Below are positions 6,298 through 12,869 of a DNA stretch of 23,736 bases, in pieces (within the stretch, counting starts at the first letter, position 1; every line of letters begins with the position of its first letter). This stretch comes from a virus. The DNA lies in the IMG/VR virus record IMGVR_UViG_3300032267_000528, positions 1-23,736 of that record; one strand, given 5' to 3'. A program made the position numbers and the translations under genes. The notes under the pieces are model-generated. The model saw nothing but the letters and a program-made list of their open reading frames with translations. It was not told the origin of the DNA and ran no database searches.

Positions 6298-6306
6298 TGC
6301 CTTAGA

Positions 6307-6314
6307 TACATTTA
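6307..6314 (+). promoter_or_regulatory. Promoter-like box TACATTTA(C)
   Basis: Same TACATTTAC core as at 12332 and 17382 (and GACATTTAC at 23085). At 17382 and 23085 the start codon begins 5 bases after the box. The same offset here predicts an RNA 5' end at about 6320, next to the first paired base of hairpin P1 (6321). Confidence 0.4.
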
Positions 6315-6319
6315 CATAC

Positions 6320-6416
6320 ATAGCCCATTTGTAATTGCAGCCAAATGGTGCTACCGATAAAGGGTTCATTCTCTAACCCCTGCCCCGGCTGCTGCAATCA
6401 GTCGGGGTTTTTTTTT
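6320..6416 (+). ncRNA. Candidate structured RNA or leader with kissing loops
   Basis: Three hairpins can be drawn. P1 pairs 6321-6331 with 6342-6353 (11 bp, one bulged T at 6349; core CCATTTG/CAAATGG) around loop TAATTGCAGC (6332-6341). P2 pairs GGGTT (6362-6366) with AACCC (6375-6379). P3 pairs 6383-6391 with 6399-6407 around loop CTGCAAT (6392-6398) and is followed by nine T. The whole P3 loop is the exact reverse complement of ATTGCAG (6334-6340) in the P1 loop, allowing a 7-bp kissing interaction. It could be a free small RNA of about 97 nt or an attenuator for the primase-helicase 7 bases downstream. I do not recognise a known RNA family. Confidence 0.6.
6383..6416 (+). terminator. Strong intrinsic terminator just before primase-helicase
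   Basis: CCCCGGCTG (6383-6391) pairs with CAGTCGGGG (6399-6407), 9 bp with one G-T wobble, loop CTGCAAT, then T x9 (6408-6416). The next ATG is at 6424, leaving no room for a normal promoter between. Primase-helicase expression must therefore depend on readthrough or regulated antitermination. Confidence 0.85.
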
Positions 6417-6423
6417 CTTATTT

Positions 6424-8658
6424 ATGGCAGAAATATCAATGTTCAAAGCGTCCACCAATGGCGGTGTGCGAAACAATGTCCCCGAAGACCATATGCCCTT
6501 TGTGCAGTACATCCAGGACATCAAAGACGGCATCTACTACACGGAGGTCATGGCCTACCGCAAAGCCAAGACCGAAGAAACCAAACGGAGGCTTTCAGCC
6601 GTAACTCCTTCCGGCAAGTTTAAAAAGCAAGGCAAGGAAGGCCTCGAAACGCATTCCGGCATCATCTGCATCGACATCGATGCCAAGGATAACGATGGTG
6701 TTGACGTGCTTGCAATCCGCCAGGACGAACACCTCTACGCCCTGCATCAAAGCACCGGGGGGCAAGGCTATGCAGCCTACTACCGCATCGAGCCGGACCG
6801 ACACCTGGACGCTTTCTTCGCTTTGGAGAAACGCCTCGCAGACCGTTACCACATCATCGTAGATCCTGCTTGCAAGGACGTGAGCCGGTTGCGGTTCGTA
6901 AGTTTTGACCCGGACGCATTCATCACCGACAAACCCGTTCCGGTATTTAAGACCTACCTACCCAAGGCCAAGGCTGCACCGGTTCCAAAGTTCTACCCAC
7001 ACGGTGAACACGATGTCGAACACATCCTCCAACAAATCGAAGCCAAGCGATTAGACCTGACGGATTCCTATGCCGATTGGGTTAAGATTGGCTTTGCCAT
7101 TGCTGCAAAATACCACGAGCCAGGTGCAGACCTGTTCCACCGAGTTAGTGCTATGTCCCCTAAGTACAACCCGGAAGCCTGCGACAAAAAGTACAAGCAA
7201 CTCTGCAACTCAAAGCAGAATCAAGTATCCTTTGCTTCCTTCATGTGGCTTGCCAAGAACGCAGGTGTAGAGATTCAAACCAAGACCACCAAGCACATCG
7301 TGTCAACAACCAAGTCCCACCGCATGCGTGTCGGGACCAATGGCGGCCCCAAGGACATCAACGCAGCAACGGAAGCAGCGGTTCGGGTACTTCGGGAGAT
7401 AGACAACATCGACATCGATGGCCTTGAAGAAATCGTCGCCAACACGATGGCACTCGATACCACGGAACTAAAGTCCGCTGATACCGAGGACACACCGATA
7501 AAGCAGATAAAGGCTTTCTTACGTTCATTCGACCTAAAACGCAATGCCGTAACTCGTTGCATTGAATACAAAGGTCAACCCATTACCGACGTGGACCTGA
7601 ACAACATTTACGTTGACTGCCTCGAAGCCTTTGGTAAGAAGGAGGTCAACATGCAACTCGTTGGGGCCATAGTGGATTCGGACTTTACACCGACTTACAA
7701 TCCATTCACCCAGTTCTTTGCCCGGCACGGTCATCGCAATCCTACCGGGTGCATCGAAGCCCTGACCAATACCATCCGAACAACCAATCAGGACCATACG
7801 TTTGTGCAACTCTGCATCACCAAATGGCTCTGCTCGGTCATTGCAAGTATGCACGGGGAATACTCCTTGACCATATTGGTGCTTTGTGGCGACCAAGGTA
7901 TCGGCAAGACCAATTTCTTTCGTAACCTGCTGCCCGATGAACTTCGGGCCTATTACGGGGAATCCAAACTGGATGCCGGCAAGGACGATGAAATTCTCAT
8001 GTGCAAGAAGATAATCCTCTGCGATGACGAGTTCGGTGGCAAATCCAAGCAGGAAGCCAAGAAACTGAAGGAACTATCCTCCAAGCAGACATTCAGCATC
8101 CGCAAGCCCTACGGCCGGGTCCATGAGGAACTGAATCGGTATGCGGTCCTTTGCGGTACAAGCAACGACGAGGAAGTCATCAACGACCCAACGGGTAACC
8201 GTAGGATCCTGCCCATTGTAATCAGCGAGATTGACTGGGATGCCTATGCAGCCATCGACAAGACGGACCTGTTTATCGAGGCCATGCATTCATACAAATT
8301 ACACGGAGCCGATGCCTGGCAACTATCCAAGGCCGAAATCAAGATGCTGAACAATCACACCATGCACAACGTGCAGCCGGCTATCGAGAAAGAAATGCTC
8401 CTAAACCTGTTTACCATCCCGATGGATTATAGCGACCCCTACGGCAAGTGGATGAGCAATACCGAAATCAAGGACCTCATTGAAACCTGCACCAAGCAGC
8501 ACATCAGTTCGCACAAACTCGGAGCGGTCCTAAAGTCACTTGGCTGTAAGAAAATGACACGTCGGGAGCGGAATTTTCTTCCGTGCTACTTTTTGGTCAA
8601 AAATGCCGATAAAAGTGACTACGCCCAAAAGGTTGATAATAAGCGACATCCGTTCTAG
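6424..8658 (+). CDS. Primase-helicase: BT4734-type primase, PriCT-2 and VirE/SF3-like ATPase (744 aa)
   Basis: Bifunctional replication protein that primes and unwinds phage DNA. Residues about 1-180 are an archaeo-eukaryotic-type primase domain of the BT4734/VirE N-terminal kind; acidic residues of IDIDAKD (83-89) are the likely metal ligands, with HQSTGGQGYAAYY at 108-120. Residues about 195-285 form a PriCT-2-like linker (DSYADWVKIGFAIAAKYHEP). Residues about 430-640 form a VirE/VapE-type ATPase: Walker A GDQGIGKT (489-496), Walker B KKIILCDDEF (528-537), sensor CGTSND (577-582) and PTGNRRILP (589-597). The C-terminus (about 645-744) may bind DNA. The ATG lies 7 bases after a terminator T-run. 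The 3' end contains one copy of the origin iteron (8613-8622). Confidence 0.9.
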   Translation: MAEISMFKASTNGGVRNNVPEDHMPFVQYIQDIKDGIYYTEVMAYRKAKTEETKRRLSAVTPSGKFKKQGKEGLETHSGIICIDIDAKDNDGVDVLAIRQDEHLYALHQSTGGQGYAAYYRIEPDRHLDAFFALEKRLADRYHIIVDPACKDVSRLRFVSFDPDAFITDKPVPVFKTYLPKAKAAPVPKFYPHGEHDVEHILQQIEAKRLDLTDSYADWVKIGFAIAAKYHEPGADLFHRVSAMSPKYNPEACDKKYKQLCNSKQNQVSFASFMWLAKNAGVEIQTKTTKHIVSTTKSHRMRVGTNGGPKDINAATEAAVRVLREIDNIDIDGLEEIVANTMALDTTELKSADTEDTPIKQIKAFLRSFDLKRNAVTRCIEYKGQPITDVDLNNIYVDCLEAFGKKEVNMQLVGAIVDSDFTPTYNPFTQFFARHGHRNPTGCIEALTNTIRTTNQDHTFVQLCITKWLCSVIASMHGEYSLTILVLCGDQGIGKTNFFRNLLPDELRAYYGESKLDAGKDDEILMCKKIILCDDEFGGKSKQEAKKLKELSSKQTFSIRKPYGRVHEELNRYAVLCGTSNDEEVINDPTGNRRILPIVISEIDWDAYAAIDKTDLFIEAMHSYKLHGADAWQLSKAEIKMLNNHTMHNVQPAIEKEMLLNLFTIPMDYSDPYGKWMSNTEIKDLIETCTKQHISSHKLGAVLKSLGCKKMTRRERNFLPCYFLVKNADKSDYAQKVDNKRHPF

Positions 8659-8861
8659 TGTAGTCACTTAGTCACTTAAAATGCGTTTTTTCTTTAGGGG
8701 CTTATATGTGCATGTGTGTGTGTGTGTGTGTGTGTATAATATATACTCTAAAGAAATAAGTAACTAAAGTGACTACAGTGACTACAACCCCCTTCACGCT
8801 ATCAAAAACGCAGATTTTGGTAGTCACTTCATTCAAACTCAAAGTAACTACAAGTGACCAC
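8613..8861. other. Candidate replication origin: iterons in dyad symmetry
   Basis: Nine copies of a 10-bp element, AAGTGACTAC or a close variant. Plus orientation: 8613-8622, 8758-8767, 8767-8776, 8776-8785, 8842-8851 and 8852-8861. Minus orientation: 8660-8669, 8668-8677 and 8820-8829. The middle block is a dyad: two minus iterons, then TTTCTTTAG (8689-8697), a TG tract and AT-rich DNA, then CTAAAGAAA (8748-8756) and three plus iterons. The AT-rich stretch TATAATATATAC (8735-8746) is a natural unwinding site. The position between primase-helicase and SF2 helicase fits an origin. It also accounts for the 195-bp gap between genes. Confidence 0.6.
8713..8734. repeat. (TG)11 dinucleotide tract inside origin candidate
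   Basis: Uninterrupted TG x11, preceded by TGTGCA and followed by TATAATATATAC. It sits at the centre of the inverted iteron arms. Alternating TG/CA can adopt Z-DNA or other non-B forms under negative supercoiling. It is also a hot spot for length change. Confidence 0.9.
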
Positions 8862-10287
8862 ACTTAGACCATACCAACAAACCGCTATTGACCAAATGCG
8901 GACAAGCATTGCCGAGGGCAAAAGACGCTTGATACTCTGCTCCCCAACAGGGAGCGGAAAGACCGTCATGTTCACCTACATGGTGGCACGGGCCTTAGAG
9001 AAAGGCAAGCAGGCCATTATCTTTACGGACCGGGTGGAACTGCTCCGGCAATCCAACGGAGCCTTGGACCAGTTCGGAATCAAGCCAACGCTGATTGAGG
9101 CCAACCGAACCCGGCTCGATGTTTCGGGAAACTGCTTCATTGCCATGGCACAGACATTCAGCCGAAGGAAGGACGCTACCGAATACACGGACCTCTTGGC
9201 ACGGATGGACCTGGTCATCATTGACGAAGCCCACAAGCAGACATTTAACCCCCTGTTGCCATACATCAACCCCAAGGCCGTGGTCATCGGTGCGACCGCA
9301 ACGCCATTGCGGAGGGGAAAGCAGGAATGCCTATCGAAATTCTACAAGGCTCTCCATGCACCGGTTCAGGTGCAGGAACTAATCAGCCAAGGCTACCTGG
9401 CCGAGCCAACGACCTACGGGATGACGCAGGACCTTTCCGGGATCCGTATGAAGGGCTACGATTACGACACCGAGCAAATGGCCAAACAATTCAGCGAGCG
9501 AAAGGTCTTTGCCGGAGTGGTGCAGAACTACGCCAAGGTCTGCCCAGGTAAGAAGGCTATCGTCTTTGCCAGCAACATTGCATCGAGCAAGGAGGTTTGC
9601 GAGGCTTTGCAGAGGGCAGGGTTCAACGCAAGGCACGTTGACGGAGACATGCCTAAGTCCTTGCGAGCCGAAACCCTCGCCTGGTTCAAGCAGTCCACCA
9701 ATGGAATCCTTTGCAACTGCGACCTGATGACCACCGGCTTTGATGAACCATCCATCGAAGTCGTTATCCTCTACCGGGCGACTGCGAGCCTTCCCCTGTT
9801 CATGCAGATGGTTGGCCGAGGCTCCAGGGTAACGCCAACCAAGACACGCTTCACCGTGTTGGACTTTGGGAACAACGTGCAGACCCATGGCTTTTGGGAA
9901 ACGAACCGGGAATGGTCCTTGAAGAAGAAACGCAAACGGGAGTCCGCTGGCGTTGGTGGGGTGAAGAACTGCAAGAAGTGCGAGGCCATTATCCCGGTGG
10001 CTGCCATGGAGTGCAAGCATTGCGGGTTTGAATACGAGCGAAAGCCAAAGCCTCCAGGGGAAGTCGTAAGTTTGCAGATGCTGACCAAGGCCCAAGGTAT
10101 GGAGATGGCAAAGCAAAGCACGATGTACCAAAAGGCTCAACTGGCAAAGGCCAAGGTCATCAGCCCGTTTTGGGTTCTGCACAATCAATGCAAGAGCAAA
10201 GCCGAAGCCTTGGAGTTCATCCGCTACATGGGATGGAGGCCAGGCTGGGCCTTCCACAATAAAGACCGTTTTCCAATCCTAAAGTAA
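8854..10287 (+). CDS. SF2 DEAH-type helicase with C-terminal zinc ribbon (477 aa)
   Basis: ATP-dependent DNA or RNA helicase/translocase. RecA domain 1 shows the Q-like LRPYQQTAID, Walker A PTGSGKT (31-37), TDRVELLRQS (58-67), DEAH (124-127) and GATATP (146-151). RecA domain 2 shows IVFASNI (236-242), TTGFDEP (293-299) and motif VI QMVGRGSR (318-325). A four-cysteine zinc ribbon follows at C373, C376, C387 and C390 (C-x2-C-x10-C-x2-C). The start is GTG at 8854, inside the last iteron (8852-8861), so an initiator bound there could also affect this gene. No alternative ATG occurs before the conserved LRPYQ. It may remodel forks or melt the nearby origin. Confidence 0.9.
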   Translation: MTTLRPYQQTAIDQMRTSIAEGKRRLILCSPTGSGKTVMFTYMVARALEKGKQAIIFTDRVELLRQSNGALDQFGIKPTLIEANRTRLDVSGNCFIAMAQTFSRRKDATEYTDLLARMDLVIIDEAHKQTFNPLLPYINPKAVVIGATATPLRRGKQECLSKFYKALHAPVQVQELISQGYLAEPTTYGMTQDLSGIRMKGYDYDTEQMAKQFSERKVFAGVVQNYAKVCPGKKAIVFASNIASSKEVCEALQRAGFNARHVDGDMPKSLRAETLAWFKQSTNGILCNCDLMTTGFDEPSIEVVILYRATASLPLFMQMVGRGSRVTPTKTRFTVLDFGNNVQTHGFWETNREWSLKKKRKRESAGVGGVKNCKKCEAIIPVAAMECKHCGFEYERKPKPPGEVVSLQMLTKAQGMEMAKQSTMYQKAQLAKAKVISPFWVLHNQCKSKAEALEFIRYMGWRPGWAFHNKDRFPILK

Positions 10288-10291
10288 GTTC

Positions 10292-10618
10292 ATGCAAGAA
10301 TTTAAACTACAAGCCGAATGCTTCCAGTGGCACTGGAACAACTTTCCCAACGACCGGGGCCGATTATTCACGGTCAACAACAACGCACCGAATGCCTATG
10401 CCGGCAGCGTGATGAAGGCCATGGGCGTGGTCGCAGGGGTCAGCGACATGATATGGCTCTCGCCAACCGGTGCGGTGATGCTTGAGTTCAAAGCAGAGAA
10501 AGGCAAGCAGTCCCTTTCCCAAAAGTGGTGGGAGTCAGTCGTCCAAGAGGCAGGGTATCGCTACGAGGTAATCCGAAGCGTTGAGGATTTTCAAAGAGTG
10601 GTCGCAAGTGTGGAATAG
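10292..10618 (+). CDS. VRR-NUC-type nuclease (108 aa)
   Basis: Small PD-(D/E)xK nuclease, a family that includes phage Holliday-junction or flap-processing enzymes. The core is D52 (GVSDMIW), E65 and K67 (MLEFKAEKG), followed by QSLSQKWW (73-80) and the C-terminal strand-helix GYRYEVIRSVEDF typical of VRR-NUC proteins. The size fits the stand-alone domain. The gene begins 4 bases after the helicase stop. Pairing with the helicase and Rad52-like protein suggests a role in resolving replication or recombination intermediates. Confidence 0.85.
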   Translation: MQEFKLQAECFQWHWNNFPNDRGRLFTVNNNAPNAYAGSVMKAMGVVAGVSDMIWLSPTGAVMLEFKAEKGKQSLSQKWWESVVQEAGYRYEVIRSVEDFQRVVASVE

Positions 10619-10623
10619 ATGTG

Positions 10624-10631
10624 TAGATTTG
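10624..10631 (+). promoter_or_regulatory. Promoter -7 box TAGATTTG
   Basis: Matches TAnnTTTG in the 105-bp gap after the nuclease gene. No TTG at the usual -33 distance. The predicted leader of about 85 bases contains a tandem duplication (10655-10722) before the ATG at 10724. Confidence 0.5.
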
Positions 10632-10654
10632 TGGTATATGCTATCGGATATAAC

Positions 10655-10722
10655 CGTCAGCCTACACCCTGACAAACCAACCCAAATCGTCAGCCTATAA
10701 CCTTACCAACCAAACCCAAACC
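10655..10722 (+). repeat. Imperfect tandem repeat in a 5' leader, unit about 33-35 bp
   Basis: CGTCAGCCTA is exactly repeated at 10655-10664 and 10688-10697, and each copy continues into a similar A/C-rich stretch (CAAACCAACCCAAA and CAACCAAACCCAAA). The second copy ends next to the ATG at 10724. The A/C-rich part resembles the early leader elements at 3948-4542. Confidence 0.65.
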
Positions 10723-10723
10723 T

Positions 10724-10876
10724 ATGAAAACCACACCCACCGATTTTCGACGCTGGCAACTGCATATCCGCAAAGAGTGCGTCAACTGCAACCGCCCCGA
10801 CAAATCCGAAACCATCAAGGCTTGGTCCGTCAACTGGACCCTGCTCGGTCGTATCCTCCAAGCCAAAAACGCCTGA
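10724..10876 (+). CDS. Small protein with CxxC motif (50 aa)
   Basis: The ATG follows the A/C-rich leader. The protein contains KECVNCNRPD (CxxC at residues 19-22) and a tryptophan-rich C-terminal helix (KAWSVNWTLLGRIL). A single CxxC could be half of a zinc site. No family recognised. The next gene starts 2 bases after the stop, and the intact leader supports real translation. Confidence 0.6.
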   Translation: MKTTPTDFRRWQLHIRKECVNCNRPDKSETIKAWSVNWTLLGRILQAKNA

Positions 10877-10878
10877 CC

Positions 10879-11058
10879 ATGGAATGGATTAAATGCTTGG
10901 ACAGGATGCCGACACCTTACGAGCCTGTCCTGATATTCACGACCGACATGAATCAAGCGTATGCGTGGCTTGGCGACGGCCGTTGGTACTACGAGCATCA
11001 AACGTGGTTCCTAATTGAAGTCAGCCATTGGATGCCCCTACCCCCAAACCCGTTTTAA
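10879..11058 (+). CDS. DUF551-like protein (59 aa)
   Basis: The start at 10879 gives MEWIKCLDRMPTPYEPVLIF and the C-terminus reads SHWMPLPPNPF. This W(I/L)....RMP....VL...... THWMPLP layout is the signature of DUF551 proteins, common in phages and prophages, with unknown function. The longer ORF starting at 10777 is rejected because it overlaps the 50-aa gene. Confidence 0.8.
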   Translation: MEWIKCLDRMPTPYEPVLIFTTDMNQAYAWLGDGRWYYEHQTWFLIEVSHWMPLPPNPF

Positions 11059-11060
11059 CC

Positions 11061-11360
11061 ATGGACCTAATCTCACGAACCATCCTTGGCTACACGGCAG
11101 AGGTCGTCGGAGTCAGCCCAGACGACATCTTGAGCGAAGTCAAGACCCAAGAACTGGTCCTTGCTCGGTCAATCTTTGCCGACATCGCCTACTCGGAATA
11201 CCTCTACACTTACTGCCAAATTGGTCGAATCATTAAGAGGAACCACGCAACCGTCATGCACAACCTCGAAATCCTTGCGATAAACATGAGAGCAAGGCCC
11301 GACATTAAATTCCTTCGTACACAGGTTTTGAACAGGACGAGAGATTTTTTGCAACATTAG
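11061..11360 (+). CDS. DnaA domain IV-like DNA-binding protein (99 aa)
   Basis: The start at 11061 is 2 bases after the DUF551 gene. Residues about 20-78 resemble the DnaA C-terminal duplex-binding domain: helices around VSPDDILSEVKTQELVLARS and YTYCQIGRIIKRNHATVMHN, where HATVMH corresponds to the DnaA signature that contacts the DnaA box. There is no AAA+ ATPase domain, so it cannot act like full DnaA. It may bind phage or host origin sequences as an initiator, recruiter or competitor. The iterons at 8613-8861 are candidate targets, though they do not look like a standard DnaA box. Confidence 0.75.
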   Translation: MDLISRTILGYTAEVVGVSPDDILSEVKTQELVLARSIFADIAYSEYLYTYCQIGRIIKRNHATVMHNLEILAINMRARPDIKFLRTQVLNRTRDFLQH

Positions 11361-11373
11361 CGAGAACCCCCTC

Positions 11374-11381
11374 CATCTTTG
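11374..11381 (+). promoter_or_regulatory. Promoter -7-like box CATCTTTG with upstream TTTG
   Basis: One mismatch to TAnnTTTG. A TTTG at 11348-11351 lies 22 bases upstream, near the expected -33 spacing. The GTG start at 11387 is 5 bases downstream, so the transcript would be leaderless or nearly so. Confidence 0.45.
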
Positions 11382-11386
11382 CGTGA

Positions 11387-11935
11387 GTGAACGCAGAGGC
11401 TACCATCCTTGACCTTTATCGCAGCGGAGAAATCCGCAAGGCTTGCCTCACCATTACGGGGGGCAATCCGCTTTGGAAGGACCTCGAACAAGAGGTCGTC
11501 CTGATTCTGCTCGAAAAAGACCCCGACAAGATTACCAAGATGCAGGACCAAGGCTACCTGCGATTCTACATCGTTCGGCTCATCATGAACCTGTACCGGG
11601 GCAACAACAACCAGTTTGCCAAGAAGTACCGCCACCACGACGAGAGGGTCGAAGTGGACCCCGAAACCCAAGAACTAAGCAAGGACTACGACTCCCTGCT
11701 CGACGACCTTTGGGCCATTGCCCAGCAAGAGATGGACTCTTGGGCCAAGGACGGGGCGTTCCCCTACGACAAGGAACTGCTGAACCTGCTGATGCAGACA
11801 GGCAACATGAAGGCCATGAGCCGGGAAACTGGCATTCCGTATAGGTCCATCATCTACTCAATCGAACAGGCCAAGGCCAAAATCAAAACCGCAATTGAAG
11901 CCAATGGATATACTGGTCTATCCCATCCTGATTAG
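11387..11935 (+). CDS. Sigma-factor-like phage protein (182 aa)
   Basis: GTG start shortly after a promoter-like box. Residues about 28-72 resemble sigma-70 region 2 (PLWKDLEQEVVLILLEKDPD, then YLRFYIVRLIMNLYRGNN). Residues about 132-170 resemble region 4, with a helix-turn-helix (TGNMKAMSRETGIPYRSIIY followed by SIEQAKAKIKTAI). A two-domain protein of this size matches ECF-type sigma factors or phage late regulators. Its position between replication genes and the packaging/structural genes fits a middle-to-late transcription switch, and the recurring TACATTTAC boxes are candidate targets. The identity is a pattern judgement and needs a profile search. Confidence 0.6.
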   Translation: MNAEATILDLYRSGEIRKACLTITGGNPLWKDLEQEVVLILLEKDPDKITKMQDQGYLRFYIVRLIMNLYRGNNNQFAKKYRHHDERVEVDPETQELSKDYDSLLDDLWAIAQQEMDSWAKDGAFPYDKELLNLLMQTGNMKAMSRETGIPYRSIIYSIEQAKAKIKTAIEANGYTGLSHPD

Positions 11936-12155
11936 TGCGCTTGCGACCCTTGCGGTCGTGGAGTTCCGGGTCCTGCCGGGATGGTTCTACGCTTTGCCCT
12001 TCGCCAAGCGGAAGCCGTTTTCGTGCATGACCTGCTTCGGCTTTTGGCTTGGGGTTGCTTTGACCCTGCCGACCTGCCAATGGTACTTGGCCCCAATCCT
12101 TGGCCTCGCCTCATCTGCCACCGCAATAATTATTCGGGAATGGACCTTCAAATGA
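11904..12155 (+). CDS. Small membrane protein with CMTCFGFW motif (83 aa)
   Basis: ATG at 11904 (a TTG at 11895 is also in frame) overlaps the sigma-like gene by 32 bases. Predicted membrane segments lie at about residues 3-20 (ILVYPILISALATLAVVE), 43-55 (GFWLGVALTL) and 62-78 (LAPILGLASSATAIII). Between them lies KPFSCMTCFGFWLG. I recall a C..C..FW.G motif of this sort in other phage membrane proteins of unknown function. The paired cysteines might bind metal. The stop overlaps the next start (ATGA). Confidence 0.65.
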   Translation: MDILVYPILISALATLAVVEFRVLPGWFYALPFAKRKPFSCMTCFGFWLGVALTLPTCQWYLAPILGLASSATAIIIREWTFK

Positions 12156-12424
12156 CCAACGACCAATTCATCGTGGCCCAAAAGCATCGCAAGTATTGGG
12201 ACCAATACATCGCCTCGCTTACGATGCGACTGCCACCCGATGCGGTTGGGGAACTGCAAGCCATACTCACGGCTCACGGACGACCGCCCACGAATTGGTG
12301 GTGCGCTGACTGCGTAAAATCGGCACTTCAATACATTTACATGCAAGCGGACTTGTTTGCCGAGTCCAACCAAAACACCGTTACAATCCCACTAAGCAAT
12401 GCCCCTGCCAATCCCGAACAATAA
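12152..12424 (+). CDS. Small protein of unknown function (90 aa)
   Basis: ATG at 12152 gives an ATGA overlap; ATG at 12143 is an alternative that adds three residues. The protein is helical at the N-terminus (MTNDQFIVAQKHRKYWDQYI) and has RPPTNWWCADCVKSALQYIY (CxxC at residues 50-53). A promoter-like TACATTTAC box lies inside it at 12332. No family recognised. Confidence 0.65.
   Translation: MTNDQFIVAQKHRKYWDQYIASLTMRLPPDAVGELQAILTAHGRPPTNWWCADCVKSALQYIYMQADLFAESNQNTVTIPLSNAPANPEQ
12332..12339 (+). promoter_or_regulatory. Internal promoter-like box TACATTTA(C)
   Basis: TACATTTACATGCA matches the boxes at 17382 and 23085, but lies inside a gene and about 60 bases before the ATG at 12399. It could drive the packaging genes. 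The coding constraint of the host gene makes this less certain. Confidence 0.35.
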
Positions 12425-12869
12425 CGAGTCAAGAGAAGGCTTTATCGGTCGCTGCATGAGCAACAATCAAACCAATGCAGAGTTCCCCGATACGGCTCAA
12501 CGGCTGGCGGTTTGCGGCTCAATATACACCAAACACAAGAGGCAGCAGTTCGAGTCCTATGCCGACTATGGGGAAGGTATCATGAACAATGCCAAGCGAG
12601 GGATTGAACTCAACGAAAGGAACGGCAACAAGTGTGCCACCCAGACAGGCAAGGTCCGGGCGCAGCAACTTGCCAACGGGGAAGCAATTTCCCTTGAAAC
12701 CATCAAGCGGATGCACTCCTACCTCTCAAGGGCTGAAACCTATTACGACAACGCTGACGACACCTCGGACTGCGGTTACATCAGTTACCTCCTTTGGGGT
12801 GGCAAATCGGCTCTCTCATGGTCAAGAAATAAACTCCGGGAACTTGGCGAACTCGAAGGCGAAGGATGA
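12399..12869 (+). CDS. Phage protein with protease-associated accessory domains (156 aa)
   Basis: Residues 1-45 carry the pattern MPLPIPNNNESREGFIGRCM then EFPDTAQRLAVCGSIY. Residues 60-150 carry MNNAKRGIELNERNG, ISLETIKRMHSYLSRAE and DCGYISYLLWGGKSALSW. I associate both segments with phage head/protease genes (XkdF-like and related), where the second is often the C-terminal part. Here they stand alone; the protease itself is at 23098. The catalytic role is unknown and no protease residues are visible. The gene overlaps the preceding one by 26 bases and leads into the terminase genes, so a head assembly or packaging role is reasonable. Confidence 0.65.
   Translation: MPLPIPNNNESREGFIGRCMSNNQTNAEFPDTAQRLAVCGSIYTKHKRQQFESYADYGEGIMNNAKRGIELNERNGNKCATQTGKVRAQQLANGEAISLETIKRMHSYLSRAETYYDNADDTSDCGYISYLLWGGKSALSWSRNKLRELGELEGEG

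Noticed and set aside
6345-6623. ORF beginning in the RNA element and running into the primase-helicase
   Set aside because: Its start lies in P1/P2 of the structured region and it overlaps the primase domain out of frame.
8613-8861. CRISPR array
   Set aside because: The repeats are 10 bp, in both orientations, at 8-10 bp or irregular spacing, without unique spacers of constant length.
9379-10257. 292-codon minus-strand ORF opposite the SF2 helicase
   Set aside because: Lies entirely within a helicase gene with all motifs intact. The antisense product has no recognisable domain.
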